The notes under the pieces: generated by a model
The model's input: the letters and a program-made list of their open reading frames with translations, nothing else
Told to the model about the DNA's origin: nothing
The model's database searches: none
In this document: in pieces, positions 17,901 through 27,815 of the stretch
How positions within the stretch are numbered: position 1 is the stretch's first letter
Layout: every line of letters starts with the position of its first letter
Made by a program: the position numbers and the translations under genes
From: Pleurobrachia bachei
Taxonomy: Eukaryota; Ctenophora; Tentaculata; Cydippida; Pleurobrachiidae
DNA length: 30,342 nt
Reading direction: 5' to 3'
Assembly: GCA_000695325.1 (NCBI GenBank)
Contig: AVPN01000934.1
Location: 1-30,342 of the forward strand

Positions 17901-20900
17901 ACGTGGTATGCACAGCACATGTCTACATCTATTCTCACCCCCACTTGTTATTATCGAAATAATGTCCCAGCTGTCTCTTGTACCAAAAGCTGCCCGATAT
18001 CATTTAGACTCACATCTCCTCCTATCCTTTGAATCTCTCCCCCTAATCCCTAGCTCTATCCCCCCTAATCCGCTCCATACCCACCAGGCGGACGACGTTC
18101 CCTCGCTGCCCTCACACTGTGTTGATTTGCGTAATTACCGACAAGAAATTAGTGATAGAGAGCTGAGGTGGAGGTACAGCGTCGAGAGTGCACAATTTTA
18201 TAGAATTATCCTGTACGATGAAACTGCAACCAACGATGTACTACATTGCGACGTAAGTAGTGTGTGTGAACTGTGTGTGGTGTGAACTGTGTGTGGTGAT
18301 GAACAAAGGACAAAACGGGGTGTTCTTGTTTATCTCGCCCTCTTTAGGTCTTGAAACGTTTAGAAGCAGTTTCAAAATGCCCAACACGATAAGAAGTCAG
18401 TTCATAGCACTGAGTTTAGGACATAATTTGTTGTCTGACTCAGTCCCTATTTCATTTGATACATATTTTATCTACCCCCCCCATCAGATAAAGGTGTGGC
18501 TGATGAATCCAGACAGCAATCATCTCAGTTCAGATCAACTACTAATCCCAATCACTTATACCATTGCGACATTCGTATGGGTATTGTTCCTAGCCATCTG
18601 GTTCCTCAACTTTGCAATATTTACCAGGGTGAGTTAATTGTACATACCATAGTTCTAACCTCAGTGTTATTTTTCAGCGTCTTAGCCTGTTTAGTGACTA
18701 TAAATTATAGTGTGGTGCCCTAAGTTTGGGACTTTCTTAATTTGAAATTCCTATTGTCTGTCTTCGCGGCTACTAAATATTGGCGGTGTAACAGTTACAT
18801 GTCACATGAGAGTATGTGCATTTCTATTGTTGCAGTATTGTGCCCACATGTTTGTAGTGACGTAAAAGTGGTAGAGGGTGGGTGAGAGAGAAAGGGTGAG
18901 AGAGGGAGAGAGAGAAGAAAAGAATGTATGCTCTTGGTATCTGTCTAGTCGAATGGTTACGCATTTCTTCTAATACTTTGGAGAGGCCACTATCCAGCAA
19001 AATAAATCCAATTTATTCTCTAATTGCGTCTGAGAAACTAATTAAACACTCGCTCTGTTTCAGTTTTCCAACAAGCTACACAAGATCCTGTCTATGGTCC
19101 TAGTCCTGAAGCTGGCTAATATTGTTGTTTCCCTTTTATACTGGAAAACATTTCATGACAGAGGTAACACATTTGTACAATGTACACACGCATGTGAAAA
19201 ACACACAACTTGTTGTAAAATATACTCGGGCAGTCGCAGCTGCATTATCACAACGGGTCGGGGGATGGGGGTACTTCATGTAGCGCGCGACATTGATTGT
19301 GAAGTGTTCAGTGCGCGGGTTTGTGTAAAATGGTTCGAATAGTATCATGATGATACAAATATCTTGGCTGGTTGCTGGGGTATACCACGCCCCAATCAAC
19401 ATAACTCCCCCTCTCTCTCCCAGGTTATATTGAATCTCAGCTCAGAGCCCCCTTCCTCCTGTCCTCGAGTCTTCTAAAAACTGGCATATTTATGTTTATA
19501 ATGCTGGCGGCAGAGGGTTATTGTATTATTTGGGAACGGGCGAAACTCCTTAAATACTACTGCATCTTGGATGGATCATTCTTTATCATGGAATTATGTT
19601 ACAAATTTATCCATAAATACTTCCAGGTAAGAAACACAGCTCTATCTTTCCCGTATCATTCTGTCTATTGATTTCCACGTTAATCCCATCTCTCCACTAT
19701 CTCTCTCCACACTGACACAGGACACACCGACGTTAGATTTAATAACGTAATGACAAAGACTTGGGCGATACATTTGCTAATATGACACTTGTGAGTCAAC
19801 CAGCTGCCATTCAATAATAAACCCCCATCAACAAAATGACGGCGTGTAGCACCCCCCATTGACATGTGAATTCCTCCAATTTATTCGTAGTTGTAATGCT
19901 AATTAACTATTTTTTATGACAATATCACCGTGGGGACGCACAACTTTTCATGAAAAGCTCTCTTTCATATCACAATCCCCCTTTTTTCTCACTTTATTTG
20001 CACCTGTTTTCTCTCATGGGAAACATCTCGAATTAGCTCGTTTCAAATCGCAGAGAGAGATAGAACACGTATGTGTGGGTGTATTTAAGTTGTGTTAGAA
20101 TGCTGTTAAATTATAATACGTCTTGAATGATTATCTCAAAAATAATAAACATTTCTTATCCGTCTCTCTGATCTATCTCCCTCTCTATCTCTCTTTCTTT
20201 CTCAGGGGTTCGCGATAGTATTCGCTAGTATGATGATATACATAGCATTCAAGTGCAGTACAATGACAGTCAGCACGATACGAAAGAATATTACAGGCAG
20301 TACCAACTTTGTAACCAACCATAAACTATCCTATCATTCTGAGGTGAGTTAGAAGTTTACTATTTTTTACCGGGGACTTACCAGGGAGATTTTAATATAT
20401 GTTAACTGACTCGTATATTCTATCCCCAGAAGTCACTGTTGGATCGATTAAACAAGCAGTACCTGGTAATGAATTGTGTCCAGGGACTTATAATCGGGCT
20501 TCCCTGTATCCTGATAGTAGTGGAATCCATGACTGCATTTCTACTTTTGTAAGTTCACCGTGTACGTGATAAACATTCAGCAGATAGTAGTCCAGTGATT
20601 CTGTAATTTCCTATACGTACTGTACGTGATAAAATTTCTCGCGCTCAGATAACTAATCTGAAGTGTCTCGGGGGACCCGGATAAGATTAGGGCACAAGAA
20701 TGTCGGTCATGTAGCCTATTTATAATGATGCCGGATATAATTCAAAGGGGGCGTGAGAAAGTCATTAGTAATCAATGACGACGTGAATCCAAAAGTGCAG
20801 TACCAAAGAGGGATGGAGGAGTAACACATCGTCTTCTATCCCCACGGTCATAGCTCCGACCCCTGATGAGATAGAGACTTGAATTTTTTTAGTTTTTAGG

Positions 20901-21276
20901 AAGAACTCGAAATGATTTCCTTTAAAAAACGAGTCTCTGTCTTATGAGAGGGTGGAGCCGTCTAAAATCTAGTTGTGTGCAGCAATGGTCACACATTTGG
21001 TTGGGTTTAACTTTCCCTATTAATCCTCTCTTAATTAATTAATTATCTTTCACTTTCAGGTATGAGGAGTGGGCTCGAGTTTTAATCTACGAAATAGTCC
21101 AACTAGCACTGCTGGTGTATTGTGCAGGTGTGTTCCGGCTACGTGACTTTTCCAAGTTTACCAATATTAGTATAAAGACACCGTATACCAGAGTCACAGT
21201 GTTGGGGACCCCTTACCGGGGTATTCTGTATATCTCTCAGCCCGAGGAATCAGAGGAGGAGAGTGGGGAGGTGTGA
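12189..21276 (+). CDS. Seven-helix GOST-family membrane protein (GPR180/TMEM145-like)
   Basis: Ten exons, all with GT-AG borders and matching phases: 12189-12368, 15675-15749, 15931-16212, 16448-16588, 17024-17123, 17384-17586, 17681-17755, 20206-20343, 20430-20548 and 21060-21276 (TGA), about 510 residues. Exon 1 has a signal peptide (MDTVLYFLLALLVTCVHG) and the luminal motif IEHDNIELKH...NVFGFQRNGSV typical of GOST proteins (I-x-x-L, FGF-x-x-x-G). Exon 4 gives VWLMNPDSNHLSSDQLL, then helix 1. Helices follow in exons 5, 6 (two), 8, 9 and 10, making seven. The end is FRLRDF and an acidic tail. GOST proteins serve Golgi/secretory trafficking or signalling; which subfamily this is I cannot say. 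Exons 3-7 are repeated at 17971-19790 and the second set is skipped in this model. Confidence 0.72.
12544..13446. mobile_element. Foldback (MITE-like) element in GOST intron 1
   Basis: The ends are near-perfect inverted repeats starting TACCGC(A/G)CGGCCCAAAAAA. Similarity of the two arms continues inward for over 100 bases (AATTTAATTTCAATCACTCT, then TACTCA(C/T)TCGAGGAATCC). A second inverted pair near the centre (13079-13123 with 13172-13216, around AATTGGATCAC) shows that the whole element can fold back. The left arm holds about 300 extra AT-rich bases. No transposase ORF is present. TA at both outer ends would suit a TA target duplication, as in mariner-like elements. Confidence 0.8.
13447..14334. 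other. Intron sequence with no gene seen
   Basis: Part of the 3.3-kb GOST intron 1. Mostly AT-rich single-copy sequence with a G-rich patch near 13505-13530. No open exon with family similarity and no RNA gene is visible. Confidence 0.5.
14343..14448. mobile_element. Small hairpin element in GOST intron 1
   Basis: About 105 bases with inverted ends: AAAAGTTATCTGGATA and TTGATGGCTAAC on the left return as their complements on the right (14410-14448), with a few extra bases in the right arm and a 35-base loop. It looks like a tiny MITE. No second copy is in the window. Confidence 0.6.
14539..14809. mobile_element. Half copy of the foldback element
   Basis: Direct match to the right arm 13172-13446 of the upstream element, from the internal GTGATCCAATTAA to the terminal GGGCCGCGCGGTA, with scattered substitutions and small indels. 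It begins at the inner end of the inverted pair near the centre of the full element, so one arm has been lost or never copied. Confidence 0.8.
14951..14997 (+). repeat. CT microsatellite
   Basis: (CT)n tract in GOST intron 1. Shorter CT-rich runs follow at 15320-15340, 15428-15452 and 15498-15516. Confidence 0.85.
15823..19895 (+). repeat. 2,040-bp direct tandem duplication within the GOST gene
   Basis: The stretch from about 15823 to 17861 is followed with no spacer by a second copy (17862 to about 19895). Exons 3-7 and their introns are repeated. Over the first 1.85 kb I find only one substitution (synonymous). The last 120 bases differ by several changes, including a 5-base loss in exon 7. 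Confidence 0.92.
17971..19790 (+). pseudogene. Second, frameshifted set of GOST exons 3-7
   Basis: Exons at 17971-18252, 18488-18628, 19064-19163, 19424-19626 and 19721-19790 mirror the first set with all splice sites kept. The last one is 70 bases instead of 75: a 5-base loss after Leu-Ile-Thr creates an immediate in-frame TAA. A transcript using this exon 7 would be cut short in the membrane domain. The set is usable only if exon 7' is skipped (its neighbours are phase 0, so skipping keeps frame) or if exon 7 is taken from copy 1. It may be a dead duplicate or an assembly artefact. Confidence 0.7.
20549..21059. other. GOST intron 9, no gene seen
   Basis: 511-base intron with an imperfect hairpin at about 20868-20943 (GAGACTTGAATTTTTT against AAAAAACGAGTCTC). 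Nothing else is recognised. Confidence 0.5.
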
Positions 21277-22131
21277 TTTAGACTGAATAGACAGCTATAT
21301 GTTATTTGTTATTGTGTGCGTGTTCTGCTGAGCTTCTGGTTTAACCATTTTGGGATAGTCAGAGAGAGGGGGAGAGTGAGATAGATAAAAGGGAGAGAGA
21401 GGGAGAGAGAGAGATTAAGAGTAGTAGAAGGAGAAAAAGAAAGAGAGATGGCACTTTCAATATTACGTGAGAAGAGTTGGGAAGGGGGGAATTTGATAGA
21501 ACTATGTTTTCTGTACAGTTTTTAATTGTTTGTTTTACTATTCAAATTTAAATTCTGTCTGTTTAATGAAAAACAGGTGCGAAGTGGAATGCTTGTCAGT
21601 TACTAACTTCAATGAAGATTTGAAGACTTCTGCCAATTAATGTACACTTCGCATCTGTTTAGGTATTTCTGGAATTGACGAGTGGTCCGATGGATCGTGC
21701 TGGAGGGGAATTATGGGGAATAATGCATTAACACCCATCTCGAGGGAACTGGCAAGGCCTAGTTCCGTCTGGCTCTAGGTTATTGATAGTGTGCTGTGTG
21801 TGTCTGATTATGGTCTAGAAGCCCCCTGCTGCAGTAGTAAGATATAAGCATGTAGAACTTGACTCTAAAGCTTTTAGAGTAAAATTCTACCTTTAGACAT
21901 AAACTCGTTCATAAAGGAGTTTGTTAATCTAACTTTTGCTACAAATTCATGCACAATCTACATCATATCGATGGTATTTTCAATGTTCAGATCTCTATGA
22001 ATGACTCTATAAATCTTGTCAAAGTGTTCTGTCTGGTTCAACTTCATGCTCCATACCCCGATCTCTGAACTGTCCGAACTGAAATTGTCTGAAAGTGAAC
22101 TAAAATAATTGTCTGAACATGTTCACATTTC
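21277..22131. other. Convergent intergenic region
   Basis: Separates the 3' ends of the GOST gene (+) and the polycystin gene (-). It holds a GA-rich microsatellite at 21361-21450 and an inverted repeat at 21571-21586/21645-21660 (15 of 16 paired, AAACAGGTGCGAAGTG), which would form a 90-base hairpin. No canonical AATAAA for the GOST gene was found. Confidence 0.55.
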
Positions 22132-25100
22132 TCATCGTTTCTCGTCCCGTGCGAAGATGAAGGTATTCTCGGTAATAATAGGGTCGGGAGGTCCGAATGG
22201 TGAGGTATCTGATTCACTGCTGTTTCCCCTAGTAGATGTTCCTCGTGAACTCTCCCCGTGAACCTGAAAACAAATCTTGTTAAACAAACAGACGAACACC
22301 GGTCGCGTTTTGGTTCTCAATCTCATATGTTCTCAGATATCGGATCGATGCCGCCAGGCAGTTGTGGTGTCAAGATCATTGGCCTGACAATTTGAAGCAG
22401 TAAAAAGAGGTACAAAACATATTAACCGGAGGTACTAAAATTACTGCTCCTTTGGCAACCAGCTAGGTATTCAGTACCTGTTGAAGGGCTCGTTTAATGA
22501 GTGCCGCCACATTTTCCTCCTCCTCACCAAGTCCAACTCCACTAGCCTCCCTGCTCAACCAGTCACTACCCTGCTCACTGCTCTCCCTGTGTTGTGGGGA
22601 ATTATATAGGCGATCAAACTCAAAGTATAAAAGTATTTGTATTCCCACAGCTTTAACTAGTTAGTTAACTGTAACAAAAATATAAATTTGAGTTTTGGGA
22701 TAATATCACACAACTCAAAAGTATCCCGGATATAAATAGTGCTTGTCAAAGGTAAATGCTAATCGTTCATCTCCCCAAAATATGTTATTGGTTATCAATT
22801 TATTCTAGAAGTAGAACTAGAAGCTTTCCCACGCTCTTACAACTACTTCCGTAGAATTCTTATCATTTATGGTGATGGGGTGATGGTAATCTCACCCTTC
22901 AACAACAGCCATTAAGTTTAACAACTTTGGATAAATCAAACAGTGAAATCAGCTACACAATTTTATTTTTAGGAATTTACAGTAACAGTGCTACTGTAGC
23001 ACCACCATGACATATTTCCCACCTGGTAATAAAAGAAAACAAGGAACACTCGGTCCGTTCTCTCTGTAACCCTGATCCACTACCCATTTCCTCTCCCCAG
23101 CCGGCTTTCTTGAGATGCTGCGCAAGTAGTTTCACCTCCCCGGGTGTAGTTTGGGGTCGATCTATCTCCGTTAGCAGGGATTTAATTAGGATATCAGGGC
23201 AAGTATCACCCCGCTGTAGTTGCTCCCTCAGCTGACAGTATAGCTCCTCGTCTGGGGGGGGGAGTGCAGTGGGGTATTGGGTGGGAGGGGGTTTATTAGG
23301 TGAGTATACTGGTTTAGCTCATTCAGGCAGTTCTAGAAGACTTCTTAAAGTTTGAATTACAACTAACCATGGATAGATGCTGCAGTAGTATCGGACCCAC
23401 AACTCTGATCAGTACCCTGATCCTGGTCACCATGACCCTGCTCTGTAAGGGCCTCCCTAATCTTCTGCACGGTAGACCGCACCTTGTCCAGAGTTTCAGG
23501 GGGAATCGGGGTACAGGGAGACTTCTCATGGTCTTGGGAGTCGTGCCTCGCTCTCTGGTGGGGGGTTTTATAGTCTGGTTTTGGGAGATAAAGGGAAGGT
23601 GCAAGGGAAGATAAAGGGGAAAGGGGAAGATGAATGGGGAGATGAAAGGAAGTGGTGAATCGTGTACCTTGTCCTCGACAGGGGTTAGAGCAGAACCAGA
23701 TAAGATGGGTATCTGATCTAGAACCGGTCTACTCTTTCTCCTTCGTTCCACACAACTACTCTGCCCACTGTTATTATAGCTCTCTTCAGAAGGCTCTGCA
23801 ATAAATTGAAATTGAAATTGTTTAAGCGAGCCCCCCATTCAATGCAATATTGATTTTGGAATGATAAATTACCTTGTTCCCGAGAGAATGTAAGTGCATT
23901 CTGCTTGATGCTCAGGGGTGGTAGGACAGCTCTCTTGTTCCGGATTTGGTTCAGGGAGGGAGGGATGACAGATGGAGATAGGGGCAAGTCAATAAACTCG
24001 CTCACAGAGGGGAGACCAATCAATTCCTGATCATTAGGTCCACCCCTGAGTCCTCCTAAAAAATGGTCCGGAGAAGACGATTCATTCGAATAGGTATCTT
24101 CCACTTTCTCCTCAGATAGGTGATGATCTGGAGTGTTCTCAACTGAACTCTCATCTGGAGTGACGTCACGTGCAGAGGATTCCGCACCAGATGAATGATC
24201 CGCACTGGATGAATGATCCGCACTGGATGAATGATCCGGATTGGATGAACGATCCGCAGTGGATGAACGATCCGCACTGGACGACATGTGATCTGGAATG
24301 GGGGAGGTGGTCTCCTGGATATGGTTTGGTAGGAACCTGTTAGGTCTGGCCACTGGTTTAGGTGCTAAAGGCTTCATGGGTGTTATCGGTGGAAGAGTTC
24401 TAGAAACACCACCTCCTCCCCCAGTAGGTGCTTTGTAGGTAGGTGATCTGAGAGGTGTAACAACATCCTCCAACACCTCCTCACCCTCACCCTCCTCAGG
24501 TTCAGGAGGACCTCCCTCTGCGGTGGTTCTCAGGAGACTATTAACAAATGCCTCAACTTCATCTACTTTTATTGCCAACTGCTCAGAGTTGAGGGGCCGA
24601 TCAGGGTCGCTCTCCTCCTCGGCCCACAGCCACTCTTGGAACTTGTCCCAGAGATAACCGACCAGTTGTGCCTGGGCTTCGTCCCCCCTCGCCCTCCGCA
24701 ACTCAAACATGGTCCTTATAAATACCACCACTACCACCTTAGCCAGGATGATGTGAGTTATAAAGTAGAAGAGTGAGAAATAGATGGGGGCGAGGATCGG
24801 GGCAACAGGTTTATACTGGAGGAGCTCCATGTTTCTAGATAGTACCGCCATGAGTGCACACACAGCACGTGTGAAGGTAGAGAAATGGATGACGTGAGAT
24901 CCAAACAAATTCATCCCAGTCAGGGCGAATACAACGATAGTGAGAACCAGCCACACCGCAAACTGTAGGACGCTTGCCAGCGCTATGGATAGAATGGTAT
25001 GGAAGATATTGATGAGTCTGAAGAACCTAAACACCAAGATAGACCGGAGAATGAGGAAGAAAGAAGCAGTACCATAGAAGAATGTCATCATTGATGTGAG

Positions 25101-27815
25101 GGATGATATCTGACCTAGATCCACCTCCCCACCAGCCAAGATCACCTCCCGAACATTGTTAACCGCCATAACCCGGACCAGGTGGGTGACCAGAGAGGCA
25201 GTCATGAAACCAGCTAACAGGATGTTGTAAGACGATTCATTCGAATAGGTATCTTCCACTTTCTCCTCAGATAGGTGATGATCTGGAGTGTTCTCAACTG
25301 AACTCTCATCTGGAGTGACGTCACGTGCAGAGGATTCCGCACCAGATGAATGATCCGCACTGGATGAATGATCCGGATTGGATGAACGATCCGCAGTGGA
25401 TGAACGATCCGCACTGGACGACATGTGATCTGGAATGGGGGAGGTGGTCTCCTGGATATGGTTTGGTAGGAACCTGTTAGGTCTGGCCACTGGTTTAGGT
25501 GCTAAAGGCTTCATGGGTGTTATCGGTGGAAGAGTTCTAGAAACACCACCTCCTCCCCCAGTAGGTGCTTTGTAGGTAGGTGATCTGAGAGGTGTAACAA
25601 CATCCTCCAACACCTCCTCACCCTCACCCTCCTCAGGTTCAGGAGGACCTCCCTCTGCGGTGGTTCTCAGGAGACTATTAACAAATGCCTCAACTTCATC
25701 TACTTTTATTGCCAACTGCTCAGAGTTGAGGGGCCGATCAGGGTCGCTCTCCTCCTCGGCCCACAGCCACTCTTGGAACTTGTCCCAGAGATAACCGACC
25801 AGTTGTGCCTGGGCTTCGTCCCCCCTCGCCCTCCGCAACTCAAACATGGTCCTTATAAATACCACCACTACCACCTTAGCCAGGATGATGTGAGTTATAA
25901 AGTAGAAGAGTGAGAAATAGATGGGGGCGAGGATCGGGGCAACAGGTTTATACTGGAGGAGCTCCATGTTTCTAGATAGTACCGCCATGAGTGCACACAC
26001 AGCACGTGTGAAGGTAGAGAAATGGATGACGTGAGATCCAAACAAATTCATCCCAGTCAGGGCGAATACAACGATAGTGAGAACCAGCCACACCGCAAAC
26101 TGTAGGACGCTTGCCAGCGCTATAGAGAGAATGGTATGGAAGATATTGATGAGTCTGAAGAACCTAAACACCAAGATAGACCGGAGAATGAGGAAGAAAG
26201 AAGCAGTACCATAGAAGAATGTCATCATTGATGTGAGGGATGATATCTGACCTAGATCCACCTCCCCACCAGCCAAGATCACCTCCCGAACATTGTTAAC
26301 CGCCATAACCCGGACCAGGTGGGTGACCAGAGAGGCAGTCATGAAACCAGCTAACAGGATGTTGTATGCAAGGTATGGAGAGGTCCTTTGTTCCACGTAA
26401 CTGTAGAATATCTCACGGTATAGCAGCACGACACCTGCTACAAATAGCGCCAGAACCGCAAACAGGATCACTTCTTGGGTCGAGTTCCTAGGGGGGGGGA
26501 GTGTTCAGTTATAATAATAAATAATCGCAGTACAGTCTATAATCAGTTGGTAAAACTAAAAAAGCATCCCGTGCCATAATAAGACAGGACTTTGGTCCAC
26601 ATCCACCTAAACAGTACACTTGGTGTCCCTTATACATACCTGAACAGTAGCTAAACAGTACACGTGTCCCTACCTGAACAATACGTGTAGAGGTGTGATG
26701 ACAACGGTTGTCTGTGGATAGGAGAACAGCGGAAACTCCACTAGATACTTCACATCTACAAAGGTGTTAGTATTCGGGGAGTAGAGTGAGAGTTCTGTAA
26801 ACACGGCAGCAGTCTCCCTGTTCAACCACTCCTCAGATTGGAGGGTGTTCAGAGTGGTACGTGATGTTGCTTGGTCCAGTTTTAGTGGCACAATGTAGCC
26901 TGTCTGGTCGTAGGTGCTCTCCTATGGACGTTGCACCTTTAAACCAATCTATCAACTCCGAGCGCACTATCTGGCACAGCGAGTGCGCTTAGATCGTGTC
27001 GGTACCGCCACTGGCCCGCCAGACAGCCTGAGATGATCGAACTGAGTTCAGAGGCCGTTAAATCAATGTCTCAGCTTTGTTATAACCCTCCTGAGTGAGG
27101 CAATGTTACCTATGTTCTAAGTTCTAACCCTCTCCTGATAGACGCAACATGTCTCCTACCTGCAGTTGTTGTATAACCTTCATCCTCCCTATACCTCCAC
27201 TCCACCTCACTACCCCGGACAGAGGGCCAGTTCTCACACTGGTCCCTGCATTGAACCCTCAGATGTACATCATTCAGCCTCCAGTAGGCTCCCTCCAGGG
27301 TATACCCTCGGGTGGATGGGAGGTCAGGGGGTTCCCAGAATGCACCTGGTACCAGGGTGTCTCGTGCCCAGTCATACCATGCATCTCGTGAGGTCACATT
27401 GTACACACTCTTCAAACCCCTGATGGATGGTTCCATGTTGTTAAACGGCACTTTCTTAAACTAAATCTAGTGCTGTAACGAATCCTGTATAATATAGGCG
27501 CTGACCCCGTTTTTATTCTCAGATCAGATGGAAATGCAGGTACAGCTCCTACTATACAGTGTAACACATTATAACACATGGTTATTATTGTAACATAAAG
27601 TGACCTACTTTCCAGTCATGGCAGTGTTGATTCCATACACCGTCCAATGGCCCATGTCAGGTAGAGATGAGTTAGCTGCCAGTAACAACACAACCAACAG
27701 ATAGATGTGGAGTAGGAACGAGTGGAACAGTTCTTCTATCTCCTTCTTCTTAGTATGTTCCTCTCTCACCGCCGCCATTGTGGCCTTGTGAGGGGGCGGT
27801 TTGGTGGACCGGAAC
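22132..27815 (-). CDS. Polycystin (PKD1/PKD1L-like) channel, C-terminal part
   Basis: Minus-strand exons: 27815-27609, 27419-27160, 26921-26674, 26487-23873, 23795-23668, 23554-23368, 23251-23023, 22585/6-22478 and 22263-22132 (TGA). Exon 27815 holds FRSTKPPPHKATMAAVREEH and helix S1 (FLLHIYLLVVLLLAAN). The next two carry the extracellular TOP domain (SRDAWYDWARDTLVPGAF; YDQTGYIVPL; WLNRETAAVFTELSLYSPN). The large exon has S2-S6 (SILVFRFFRLINIFHTIL at S4/S5; FSTFTRAVCALMAVL in the pore; MFELRR after S6) and a Ser/Asp-rich tail. Polycystins are TRPP cation channels, often ciliary. The PPP-x-KAT...VREEHTKKKE lead into S1 resembles PKD1-type proteins, so a large N-terminal part probably lies beyond the window. 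Phases close at all junctions except 27160/26921. S3-S6 plus tail are duplicated in frame. Confidence 0.85.
24070..26367 (-). repeat. In-frame tandem duplication of polycystin S3-S6 and tail
   Basis: Inside the 2.6-kb exon, about 1,137 bases (379 codons, 25230-26367) are repeated directly downstream as 1,155 bases (24075-25230). The junction runs from EDTYSNESS straight into YNILLAGF. Each unit has helices S3-S6, the cytoplasmic coil region (FQEWLWAEEESDPDRP) and the Asp/Ser repeats. The copies differ by an 18-base (six-residue, SSSADH) repeat unit and two synonymous changes. Confidence 0.9.
24181..24285 (-). repeat. 18-bp coding microrepeat, six-residue units
   Basis: Imperfect repeats of a six-residue unit of the SSxADH/DRSS type in the polycystin tail. 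This unit of the duplication has one repeat more than its partner at 25336-25425. Confidence 0.85.

Noticed and set aside
24160-24180. CRE plus E-box (GTGACGTCACGTG) in the polycystin exon as a regulatory site
   Set aside because: It lies within conserved coding sequence (R-D-V-T-P-D) and is repeated only because the exon is duplicated. No reason to call it regulatory.
26469-26471. Start of the polycystin at the ATG that opens the long ORF
   Set aside because: Five codons (N-S-T-Q-E) continue the frame upstream to a splice acceptor at 26488, and the preceding exons carry S1 and the TOP domain. This Met-like position is internal.
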